Shown one piece after another: positions 22,601-32,902 of a stretch of 64,000 nucleotides of DNA (positions within the stretch are counted from its first letter, which is position 1; each line of letters begins with the position of its first letter). A program made the position numbers and the translations under genes. Under the pieces are notes generated by a model. That model did not search any database. It saw only the letters and a list, made by a program, of their open reading frames with translations, and had not been told where the DNA came from. This DNA comes from Monosiga brevicollis MX1 (Eukaryota > Opisthokonta > Choanoflagellata > Craspedida > Salpingoecidae): positions 1,423,450-1,487,449 of the forward strand of contig NW_001865040.1 of assembly GCF_000002865.3 (NCBI RefSeq). The letters are read 5' to 3'.

Positions 22601-24060
22601 CTCCCACAACAAAACACCAAAAGCCTAAGATTGAAGTGTGCAATTTTGTGCGCCAGGTGAGGAGACGGGCAGCGAGTGAGGAAAGCCAGGGGAGGTGTGT
22701 GTGTGTGCCGTGCGAGGTTTGTACGAACCCAAACATCAGATTGTGTTGTGAATTTGCCTTCTTTAAGAGCTTCAATGCTCATCCATCGAAAGGGCAGGAG
22801 GCTGCGAGACTGGACAACATAGTACTGGGATTCCGTGTCCAGGGCGCGGGAGAGGCCAAAATCGGCCAGCTTGATATGGCAATATCGGCCAAGGAGAATA
22901 TTGCGAGCAGCGAGATCACTGCAAGAGGCCACGTACAACAAGGTGAGAAGCCTCGTGGGTTTCGAATGTCAGGTCCACGCCAAAGCAACACGTCATACCG
23001 ATGAACAAAGCCGAGCGAGGCCAGATATTCCATGCCTGCAGCTGCCTAATGGATTTCCAGGCAGTGCCAAGGCATGACACCAGACGACTGAGAGTGAAAG
23101 ACAAGAGAGGGGGAAGCGAGGCATGTGCATGCGGACAAGGGCGGCAGAGATCAGGGGCGAAGCATGGGCCGAACCTGAGCAGCCATGTACACTTGTTCAT
23201 GGGCGTGTACAGCCGTGCTTGCACTGCGACACGCCTTGAGGACGGAGCGGACATCCCCGTAGGGGATATGTTCGGTGATCATGTGCCAGGGTTTGGAGCG
23301 AGTGACCACGCCGAGGAGGCCCAAAACATTTGGGTGACTGAACTGAGACAGGGTGCGAGCTTCGCCAAGGAAGGCGCGCACAGCGCCATCGTTGCCGTGT
23401 GCCTTGAGAGATTTGACCGCAACCAGCTTGCCTTTCTTGCGTTGAGCTTTAAAGTCATCAGGGTCTGGCATGAGCCAGGCTTCAAAGACCTGGCCGTAAT
23501 GGCCACTGCCGAGCTCTGACATGATCTGCAAACGTTCCTGAGGAATCTCAAATTCAACAAGATCGGGTATGCCATCACCGGCGGGTGTGGGCACGACATC
23601 GGCGCCCGTTTCACCCTTTTTGAGGTTGACGTAGCCCTTGGGAGTCGGAAGGACATCTTCGTTGGGCCCTGCGCCGTCCTGTGGCACGGGGGCTGGTCGG
23701 CGAGTGGAGTCGCGAACGGCAGCTGCCTTCATCTTGTTGATGAGGGTCGGGGAGAGGTCCTTGGTGTTTTCATAGTCGTGATCCACGGTGGCTTGGTGAA
23801 CAAGGTTCACGTAGCCTTTGGGGGCGCTGCTCGGGGGATCAAAATACGAGGTGCCCTCACGCAGGAGAACCTCCAAGCCATCCAGGGTAGTTTTGTAGTG
23901 ACGCAGCAGCTCTGAAAGGTTTTGCAGCTCTCGTCCACTGCGTGTGAGCATTCGTCCGTTGTTGTGTTTGATCTTTCGAGAAGCGGGGCAGAGGAAGGTG
24001 AGCAGGCACGTGTGAGCTCTTGAACAGCTGCGTTCGTGCGTGCGTGTGTGTGTGTGTGTG

Positions 24061-24147
<87 letters not shown>

Positions 24148-24408
24148 AGGGGGGGGTTCGTGGCGAGCTGCGATTACAGACTGATTGAAGATGCAAAGCC
24201 ACAAAGGCGGCCTGGGCCCGTAACCCACACATACCTGGTGATGCTGAATCTGTCCATGGCAAACGACACAGAGAACGTAGTCGCCGGGAGCTGAGACAGA
24301 CGCTCGAATGAGGTAGGTGCCATCAGGGTGCCCCTTCAGCGCAGTCTCGGCATCCTGGCGGGAGATGTGGCGGGAGAGCCAGATCTGCAATCGCTCATCG
24401 TCATCCAT
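19692..24408 (-). CDS. SH2-kinase-kinase-PH cytoplasmic tyrosine kinase
   Basis: It has 16 exons: 24235-24408, 23175-23972, 22999-23045, 22729-22918, 22541-22624, 22381-22437, 21921-22233, 21623-21771, 21395-21481, 20909-21256, 20670-20765, 20416-20553, 20234-20310, 20054-20150, 19854-19942 and 19692-19761. They sum to 2814 nt, or 937 aa, in phase. SH2 spans about 8-84 (GTYLIRAS, its Arg present). The linker holds three YxN sites. Kinase 1 spans about 200-473: GSGHYGQVF, Lys245 in [15 protein letters not shown] and YY in the activation loop. All catalytic residues are present. Kinase 2 spans about 528-800: VAAK Lys564, HRDLAARN and WMAPE, but the DFG position reads NFG (Asn683). PH spans about 828-930 ([15 protein letters not shown], late Trp). 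No signal peptide or TM segment is seen. The last two PH exons are the least certain. Confidence 0.9.
24044..24146. repeat. (TG)n microsatellite in intron 1 of the tandem kinase
   Basis: It is about 103 nt of TG with a single GC interruption near 24067. It fills much of the 262-nt intron (23973-24234) that splits the SH2 coding sequence. Confidence 0.95.
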
Positions 24409-24700
24409 GATGGCAGTGACAAGCCTTTGAAGGGCTACTGGCTTGCTTTCGATCAGTCAAGACTTGAGGAGGGCAGACAATGATGTTCTACAGTCGATAC
24501 CGAGTCAAGCCAAGTGGGGCAATCGCAGGCTGGGGGGCTGGGCACCCGCACCTGCAGAACCCAGTCCTGATCCCCACCACCACAACAAACAAACCCCTAA
24601 CGCGCCACGGCCCCAACTGAAGCTGATGCCACAAAAACCGAGCCACCAAGCCAAGTCAAGTCGCCAACAGCCGAGCCGAGCCGAGCCGTCCACACAGAGT

Positions 24701-24762
<62 letters not shown>

Positions 24763-25557
24763 CAGCAGCAACAGCTCCTTGACTGACACACACACACACA
24801 CCCACACACACTGAACTTGTTGTGATTGTCGTTCTCTCCTCCTTTTGGAATGTCAGAGGTCAAAGCGGGCTTGAAGGCCAAAACACTGTAGCATCGGGAA
24901 CAGAGGGGGCGGGTTGGGGCCAGCTGGAACCGTGACGAAACCGCACGAAACGACCCTACGGCTTTGCTTAGGTTTGTCAGACGAAATCAAGACCATGGAA
25001 TCTGACAATCTGACAACGGCGAGTTCTTGCTTGAAAGCCAGTCTTTTGGAAGCAAGAGGGGCTTGGTTTCAGTTTTTCACAAAGACGAATAGGGTAAAAG
25101 AGGTAAGAACACTGTCATATGGTAGCCCGAAGCCTTTTGAGCCGGTCAAGCAACGCCCACAACACCAACATCGCGTCACGTCCGGTGTTTGCAACCCTCT
25201 CTCATTTCCTGCGTCGTTTCAGCTCTGCATGTCGAGAACCCACTTAGCTGGCAGTCAGTCTTGTCTGGAAACACAACGATCCTGTGCAAGCCATCGAGGC
25301 AAGCGTTCATCACCGCGACCGGTTGGTGCGTTCTCGACGCCCGCACCTCGATCTTCAAAGCCATTGGTACGACCGAACACCCCGCCGCCAAGGAGCGCGC
25401 GCACTCGCCCTTCTTAAGTCCTGCCAGTCAATCCAGATGCCACCTCGCTCATGCCGATGGCCTCCACCTCCTTTACAGGCTAGGTCAAGGCGCACTACGT
25501 TCCCGCCTCTTTTTTTTCTTTTTTTTCCGGCCCGTTTGTCTCTACAAGACCATTGCC
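24409..25557. other. Divergent intergenic region between two SH2 genes
   Basis: It is about 1.15 kb, head to head. It contains the GA repeat, a short CA tract (about 24786-24811) and a pyrimidine tract (about 25506-25528) just before the adaptor start. No independent gene is recognised. A 5' non-coding exon of the adaptor could lie here. Confidence 0.5.
24701..24758. repeat. (GA)n microsatellite
   Basis: It is a near-perfect GA run with one AAA interruption, in the divergent promoter region. Confidence 0.95.
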
Positions 25558-27632
25558 ATGGCCATGCCATGGCAAGTTGGCGCAGTGTCGCGCGAAACTG
25601 CTGATGGTGGGTGACATCTCTTCCTTCCCCTGCGGCGGAATGCTGATCTGAATGCACTTGATGTTTCAACCATCGTAGCAATGTGTAACAGTGCATGACA
25701 ACCCTGGTTCATGCCGCATCCCTTTTCTTCTCCGCGCCTTTAGACTTGCTCATGGGACCTGGCTCCAAGGATGGTCGATTCTTGGTGCGCGACCGCCCTG
25801 GTACTTCCGAGTACGTGATGGGTGTTGTGTTCCGCGGAAAGCCTACACATCACCTAGTGGCCACAAACGCTGAAAACAAGTTGACGGTCAACAAGAAAAA
25901 GTACGGCGACGTATCCACACTCCGGGATCTCGTTCTCTTCCTTTCCAAACCTCCCATTCCTGGTTGGCCCGTGCCATTGGTTGAGGGCGTCACTCGCGAT
26001 GGCGCCATCGTCGCTCCCGAGGCCGGTACGCTCTCATGGTCACCTTTGAACTTACAACCGTCTTGCATTGACGATTGGGTTCAACCGCGCCATTCTTCGG
26101 TCCTCATGTCAATCATCACCATGCACTTGGCCTCTTGTGCCTCTTTGCGTTTTAGAAACGGCCCCTGCAGCCCCTGCAGCCTCAGCAGCTCCGGCAGCCC
26201 CTGCAGCCCCTGCAGCCTCAGCAGCTCCGGCAGCCCCTGCAACTCCGGCAGCTTCAGCGGCCCCTGTAGCCCCTGTAGCCCCTGTAGCCCCTGTAGCCCC
26301 AGCGGCCCCTGCGGCCCCGGCAGCACCTGCGGCCCCTGCAGCCTCCACAGCCCCTGCGGCCCAAGTCGCAACTACCACACCTACCCCTGTTCCCACGCCT
26401 GCAGTCAACACAACCCCAGCCCCAGCCCCACAACAATCGCCACCAGTTCCAGTGACAGCCACCGCTGCTACATCAGCGCCAGCGGTGTCGCAAGCCCAGT
26501 CTTCAGCTGCCATGCCTGCTCCCGTCGCCCTTCATCCTCCCCATTCAACCCCGGTGAAAACGGGGAGCAATACGGCTGCATCCATGCAACAAAACAACAT
26601 GCCTTCCATTACTGCCTTGGCACAGCCGGTTGCAGGGCACCACGACCTGGATGTCGCTCCTATGTAAGATGCCAGAATCATCATTATTTCTATCGTGGAC
26701 ACCTATGAACCCCGAACGTCACAGAAAAAAAGAAAAGAAAAGAAAAGTTGCGAGTGGGTTATGGCTCTATTTTTTGCTGGCTGACGTAGCATAAACCTGT
26801 GATCTTCGTTTCAATAGGTCTGCTCTAAATCCCGTTGGATCCACGGCACCAGAGGCATATGGCAATGAGGTGTATGATCTGGCGGCCAGCCGCGGTCAGG
26901 TCACACTGGTACGTAGAGGAGTTGTCGGGCTACCCAACAGCGAAAAATGTCGGGTGGTGCGGGGCTCGCATGTTGTCATTCCCGCTGCCGCTTTGCCACC
27001 AGTGCCACCAACAGCAATCTGGCTCATTGTCACTTTCCCGCTCATAGAGTGTCGAGGCCATGCAAGCCGAGGAAGAGGCACGCGTGGCACGCGAAAAAGC
27101 AGAGCGCAGTGCCGCTTTGTTCGCCTCCCAGAAGCTGCAGCTGCAAGCGCTGGAGCAAATTCAGCGCAACAACGGCATGCGTCTCAATGGCACCCTGGGC
27201 ACGTCGACAACAGATCCAATGGACGAGAACGGCACCCTCATGCGCCTTAACAAGTCGTTGGCCAAGGTTGTGATCAAGCTGGGGGCGCGTACCTCCACTC
27301 TTGAAGCCAAGGTGAGTTTTTTTTTTTTTTTCAATTTTTTTTCAACTATGTTTTGGTGATTGCTGTCATCCGAGCACGGTCCACGAGCCGGCCACATGAC
27401 ATTGCTAGTCAGATTGACACCACGGGGCTTGTTGCTTACTTGCCTTCCAGGTGGATCAGCTGACAACGGCGTTGGCCCAAGCCATGGCAATGGTCGAGGC
27501 GCTACAGAATCGTAAGTTGTCTCCGTGTCATGTTGCAGATACCACAGGCTTCCTGGCCTCGGCACATGCCTTTCTCACATGACCTTTTGATCCTCAGACA
27601 TCTTGCCGGATCAATCCATGACTAGCATGTAA
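25558..27632 (+). CDS. SH2 adaptor with Ala/Pro repeat and coiled coil
   Basis: It has seven exons: 25558-25606, 25744-26025, 26156-26663, 26818-26908, 27048-27311, 27451-27511 and 27598-27632. They sum to 1290 nt, or 429 aa, in phase. The SH2 domain is almost N-terminal: [19 protein letters not shown], then DGRFLVRD with the phosphotyrosine-binding Arg, and it ends near [13 protein letters not shown] low-complexity Ala/Pro block follows, then an Ala/Glu/Lys-rich coiled coil ([18 protein letters not shown] and heptads to VEALQN). It ends DQSMTSM. No kinase or other catalytic domain is present, so an adaptor or scaffold role is inferred. It lies head to head with the SH2 tandem kinase. The start could be the second ATG at 25564. 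The family is not recognised beyond SH2. Confidence 0.82.
26160..26368. repeat. Coding Ala/Pro minisatellite
   Basis: It is built of GCCCCTGCA / GCCCCTGTA-type units encoding APA and APV repeats in the SH2 adaptor. The reverse strand is also open and would give a Gly/Ala-rich shadow frame, which is not a gene. Confidence 0.85.
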
Positions 27633-28328
27633 CTGTAAACTCCTGTCGCGTGTGCTTATTTGATGGTCTTGAGTTTTGTGATGACGAGCGTGTCCTTTTG
27701 GACGATTGACAATAATACGAACAGCAACAAACCAAACGACAAAATTTAATCTTGTCCAAAACAAATCCCAAGAGGATAAAATCTGACAATTCACGCCCTT
27801 TGATTTCTCTCGTGCCATTGGACGTGGTTGCATCAATACCCAAGTAATGTTTGACACACACAACCTTGTATTTGACGCGAGGACCTCGCGCGCGCGGTTT
27901 TTGGCAGTCTGGGGCGCGGACGGCTGTTTGATCTTGATTCGTCACTGGTCTTAAAGTTGGGTGCAGCAGCCCGTATAGTACGGCTGCCCAACGCAGCTGA
28001 AGCAAGTGCGTAGCAAGTGGATTTATGTCGACGGGGTATGTGCCTGCCAATACCGGATGATGTGCCAAAAGCCAACACGACGCTTGCCCGAGTCGAGTCG
28101 GAGCGCCCTGCCCGCCGCCCCACACTGGCCTCATTGATGCTGCTTGCGACATGGTTGATGCTGTGCCACCTTTTAGAACCCAAACCATGCATCCACGCCT
28201 CGCGGTGAGTCGATTGCTTCATCATGTTGAAGGTTGCCAGCGCGGTTTGCGTGCTGGTCGAAGGCTGTCTGGTGAGGCATGCCCTCGGTTGGCGCTGCAG
28301 AACTCATTCGAGCGCCCTGATTTGTGCC
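27633..28328. other. Intergenic between SH2 adaptor and sulfotransferase-JmjC
   Basis: It is about 700 nt. The JmjC-gene frame is open upstream to an ATG at 28224, so a longer N-terminus is possible. The ATG at 28329 directly before the membrane anchor is preferred. No other gene is seen. Confidence 0.5.
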
Positions 28329-31300
28329 ATGGCATTCCAGCGCATTCTGCTGATGGCAGGCCTGGTGGCTGTTGTTCTGGTGGTGATGGCGTTTACCTCC
28401 ACAAACTCCACGGCCGAGGCCGAGATCAAGGCCGAGACCCGTGCCGAGGCAGAGTCTGGCTCGAATCACCGCCAGCGTCAGGCACAGTCCGTTTCGAGTT
28501 CAACCAAGGACTCCTTTGTGCCCGATGGGTTTGTGCCCATCTCGATCGGAGCCTCAGAGAGCGCGCCCCTGATCTTTTGCCAGCTTGACTTTGACATCCA
28601 CAGCAAAGAGCCCTGGACCACGCCCATGTTCAAGGATTGGGTCCGTACTTGCAAAAAGCGCATGACCACCACCTGGAGCGCCGTGCGTGCACAATTTGGC
28701 AACAGCAAGGTTGTGCCCACTGGCTTTGTATTTCATCAGTCACGTGTGGGATCCACGCTCGTCTCCAACATGCTTGCTGCCGATCCTGCCAACTTGGTCT
28801 ATGCCGAGAGTGCCCCGCCTGCGACGATTGCTCTGCATTGCGACGCCTGCACGCGCGCTCGCCAGATCGAGCTTCTTCGTCTCACCGTCACAGCCATGGG
28901 TAACAGTCGCCGACACTCCCGGCTGTTCTTCAAATTCCAATCGGTCCAATCCACCATGATGGACCTGTATCGTGAGGCTTTTCCTGATACCCCCTTTATC
29001 TACGTGTACCGCAAGCCCGCTGAGATCTTGGCGTCGCAATTCCAGCTCGGCAGCACGTGCGTAGCTTGGTTCCATAACTCATTGACCCGCACCGCTTTTC
29101 CACCAAGCGGCTCACTCTTGCACGCCTTTTGTTTTTTTATGGATTGTAATGTTTATTTTATTTTATTTTATTTTATTTTTTTTTTCGGTTCGATGGCGCA
29201 TGCACCATGCGTCTATGGGTGTCTTCGGGCGCGCATGCGTGCACGTGTCTTCATGCGAGCAGAAGCCGTGCGCCTTGTGTGCGCAGCTTCACCCATCCCA
29301 CAGATGAGGTGCTCAAGATGCTGAGTGCAAGTGACCGCAAGGACCGTGTCGCGGTATGACCCCGCACCTCGCCCCCAGTGCCCAATGTGGTTTTGTAGCG
29401 ACATCCTCACTCTCACTGCTGCTCCAGTTTTGCGCCGCCGTACTGGGCAGCTATGGTGCACATGCCGTTCAAGCGATTCGACAAGCAAGTTCAACGCCAC
29501 GAGTTGCCTTGTGCTACGCTTTCTATCGTGTGCACTTCTCAGCGTGAGCTCACCCCACTCACCGTATCTTTTGGTTTCTGCTTCAGGCTCCCGGTCATCT
29601 AGGAGTTGCGATCAATTATGAGGCTTTGCCCGCCATCGTGCCCGACAAAATCATGCGAGACGTCTTTGGCGTGGTCACTTCCAAGGAGGTTAAGGAGCGC
29701 ATGCTCGAGTTTGCCACGCACTACAGCAAGGTATTCAATGAGACCCCGAAACCTGATGCCTTCGAGACAACTTTTGTTCGCTTTAGATGCTCGCCGACCC
29801 TGACTTTTCGGTTCGGTTCGCAGGCTCGGAGTAAGTCGGCCGACTTTGAACCCGACACGGAGAAGAAAGAGCAGTTTGCTGCTGGAGAAATGGAAGCCAA
29901 AGCCAACAAATACATGCTGGACACGTACAAGGAATTGGAGGCAAACTACGTGGCGTTTCGCCAACGCCAAGTGACTGAAGTCCGCAAAGCTGCCCCATTG
30001 GGTGTTGTGAATGACAAGCCCAACGCCAATCCCCGCCTATTCGACGCGGGGAGTGACAGCAAGCACAGCGAGAAGAAAATAGGCTCTCAACCCCTTGGTC
30101 TCATCCGCGATTCGTTGGCTTCAGGCCTGAGTGGTCTGGGCTTTGGACACAGGGACAAGACGCCCAGCGCCCGCTATACGGCCGAAGAAGAGCTCAAGGT
30201 CGTTTACCGCCTTGAGTACACAATCTTGCAGTGAATTTTGAAGCAACTCATTTTTGGACAACACTTTGTTCCTCACTTGTTCGCCGTGCCTGCACATGGT
30301 ACCTTTGCCGTCGCAATTCTAGGGCAACTACCTGCCCTATCCTCCCTTGCAACCTTTGCACAAATTTTTGGAGGAGTGGAATCCTGATGAGGTGCGGCCA
30401 GGATCTGATGTGGGTCTAATTTTTTCTTGCTGCTTTTGTAAGAGCACTGACCGGTTTGATATCATTATAGCCGGATATTCCAGATATCCCCGGCATTGCT
30501 GAGGGTACTCTCGAGCGCTTTGACTTTTCTGATCCAAAGCAACGTGCTCGTGCCGAGACCCTGCGCATCAATGAGGTACCTTTCATGTTGTACAATGTGC
30601 CCGAGATCAACGACGCGAGGGACAAGTGGGCAAAGGATGAATACCTGAAGCAACGCTTTGGCAAGACACCGCTGCGCATCACCACCTCTACGAGTAATCA
30701 TTTCATGGTATGTCCAATCATTTGCATGCGTTGACCACCTCCTCCCCAGTCATCTCGCAACGGTTTTTTTGATTCGTCTCTGTTTGTTTGCCACTTTTTT
30801 GTGCGCGTACAATTTGGGAGGTGGTGCCTCACCTCACATCCGCGGGTGCCTCGCTGGTTGCGTAGTATTTCAACCGTAATAGCGCCAAACGCGCCAAAGA
30901 TTACGAGTACGATCGTTGTTGATTCGACATCAGAGAACAGCGTCATGGTCTCCTATGCTCTCAGATCATTCATTCAGACTTATCTGACCTGTTCTTTTTT
31001 TGCTCATTAGCCGACCAACCGGCGAGGAGACTTTGTTGTTCGATCAGTGGTTGGAACGGGCGTACAAGGCAGAGAATGCCTCAAAGGATGAGCCTCATTT
31101 TTACTTGCAGCTCAACTCTGTTGGGCCCAATGCGTACGTCTACGCCTTGCGCGTGTGGCTTTGTTTCATCTTGTGGATCAATTCTGGGTTTTGATCTTGG
31201 TTCATACACGCGCGCTCTTTGTGATGTCATTAGCTGGATTCGAGAGGACCTCCCCAGTTTCAATCCCGTCGCCAACTTTTTCATCGCCGATCCCACTCAG

Positions 31301-32296
31301 AATCGGGTGCGCGTTGGGTTATGAGTGGCGCTGTCAAACCTACAACGGGGAAACTTACTCACTTTTCCGCTTGTTGGGGAGCACAGGGCATCAATTGTCG
31401 GTTTGGGGCGCGTGGTATCATTGCCGAAAATCACTATGATGGCGGCCGCAACTTTGTAGCCATGATCCGGGGTATGCGAAAATACCATGGGCATAGCGCA
31501 ATACTTTTCCCCATAGCCAGTGGTGGAGCAGCGGCTGACCTTCTGTGCTCATGCTAGGCGCGAAGCGGTACATTATTCTGCCTCCTGAAGAATGCCCGAA
31601 TCTCTACTTGTGGCCACGCAACCACCCGGAATGTAAGTCAAGCAGAGGCTCTTGAGCCATTAGCTTTGCATTGGCCAACGTGTGGCGCACGACCAGATTT
31701 TCACATCCTTCGCCATGTCCTTGAACCTCATGTTTTTTTTTTTTTGGGGGGGTGGGTTTCCTTTTTTTTAACCACTTGCCATCGTTCGATTGATCTTTTT
31801 CGTCCCTTCCTCCTTCGTGAATAGCACGGCATTCCAGGGCGGACTGGAGCCAACCTGATTTTGAGCAATGGCCCAAGATGAAGAATTCGCAGTAGGTTTC
31901 GATGTCCAGTGGCGTCGATGGCTAACTCTTGGTCACCGCTTTTAGAAGAAGGCCATTTCAAACCAGACTACAAACGATGGTGTCTCATGGATTGCATGTG
32001 CTTGTTGCAGAGCCGCCCAGGTCGTGGTTCGCGCCGGCGAGGTCCTATACATTCCTAGGTCCGTTGCGCGACAGCGCCTTTTCGTGATCCCCGACTACCA
32101 TGCCTATTATCTTTATCTCTCTCCTTCGGTCTCTCTGCGCGTCGCACATGCCAACCTCATCTTTTGAATCCTTTGCGCCTGACGCAGTTACTGGTTCCAC
32201 TATATTGTCTCGACTGGTATCAGCGCTCAGTGCAATACGCGCTCGGGAACGAGCATTCGCGGCCGCCAGGCGATCGCTGATTGCGGCTTTTATTGA
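28329..32296 (+). CDS. Type II membrane sulfotransferase fused to JmjC/cupin_8 oxygenase
   Basis: It has 15 exons: 28329-29056, 29287-29353, 29428-29529, 29587-29730, 29824-30198, 30323-30391, 30471-30707, 30866-30906, 31011-31133, 31234-31306, 31387-31471, 31558-31632, 31825-31891, 32011-32058 and 32188-32296. They sum to 2343 nt, or 780 aa, in phase. The N-terminus has a hydrophobic signal anchor (ILLMAGLVAVVLVVMAF). Residues about 130-400 are sulfotransferase-like, with the PAPS 5'-phosphosulfate loop HQSRVGSTLVSNML and the strand IYVYRKPAEI. Residues about 520-770 are JmjC/cupin_8: VPFMLYNVPE, iron ligands His669 and Asp671 in NHYDGG, KRYIILPP, AGEVLYIP and distal His749 in SYWFHYI. Both active sites look intact. 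The anchor puts both in the secretory lumen. The acceptor of exon 2 and the donor of exon 3 are the least certain joins. Confidence 0.85.
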
Positions 32297-32902
32297 GGAA
32301 GGGCTCAGTTATTGAGGTCTTCCTGATGTGTCATCACATTATTCTCTCTCTCTCTCTCTCTTTACACCACCCCCTGTGTTTTTTTATGCCGTGCATTCGT
32401 GTGCCTGCTGTCATTCATCCCGTATCATGTGGCATGTCCAAATAACGGACAATTGAACCACCTCTGACAAGGACCTTAACACTGTATTCATACCAACCAA
32501 TGTCAAGACCTCCCTCACGTTGTGCCACCCTTCCTTGCTCGTGTGTTGAGCAAGAAGGCTAGACTATCAGGCACTGGCCAGCCCATCTGGCAGCAAGAGT
32601 TGCAAAGATGAGAAAGTCAATTGAAATGCACCTGCTGTAAGCGTAGAGGAAAACAGCGACATTTAAAAGAAAACACGGGACACAGAATGACGTGAGCAAG
32701 TCCCAAATCGACCAATTCTGTGGCAGCTTATACCATCCACATGGCGGGGAGGGCTGGTACTTGGCGATCAACTCGGAACGCTCGCCAACCTGACACTTTA
32801 TGAGCAAGAGCCATTGGCACTCGCGGCCTCGATCATGTTCGCATTTTCTTCCAGGCGCTTTAATCTTGCGACTTGCTGCGAAACCAACGAAGAAAATTGG
32901 CA
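32297..32902. other. Intergenic, convergent 3' ends
   Basis: It includes a short CT repeat (about 32343-32361). The bZIP reading frame stays open across much of it on the minus strand to 32559 if the last bZIP intron is not removed. No other gene is seen. Confidence 0.45.

Noticed and set aside
26081-26513. Collagen-like Gly/Leu and Gly/Ala frames on the minus strand
   Set aside because: They are reverse-strand shadows of the Ala/Pro minisatellite in the SH2 adaptor.
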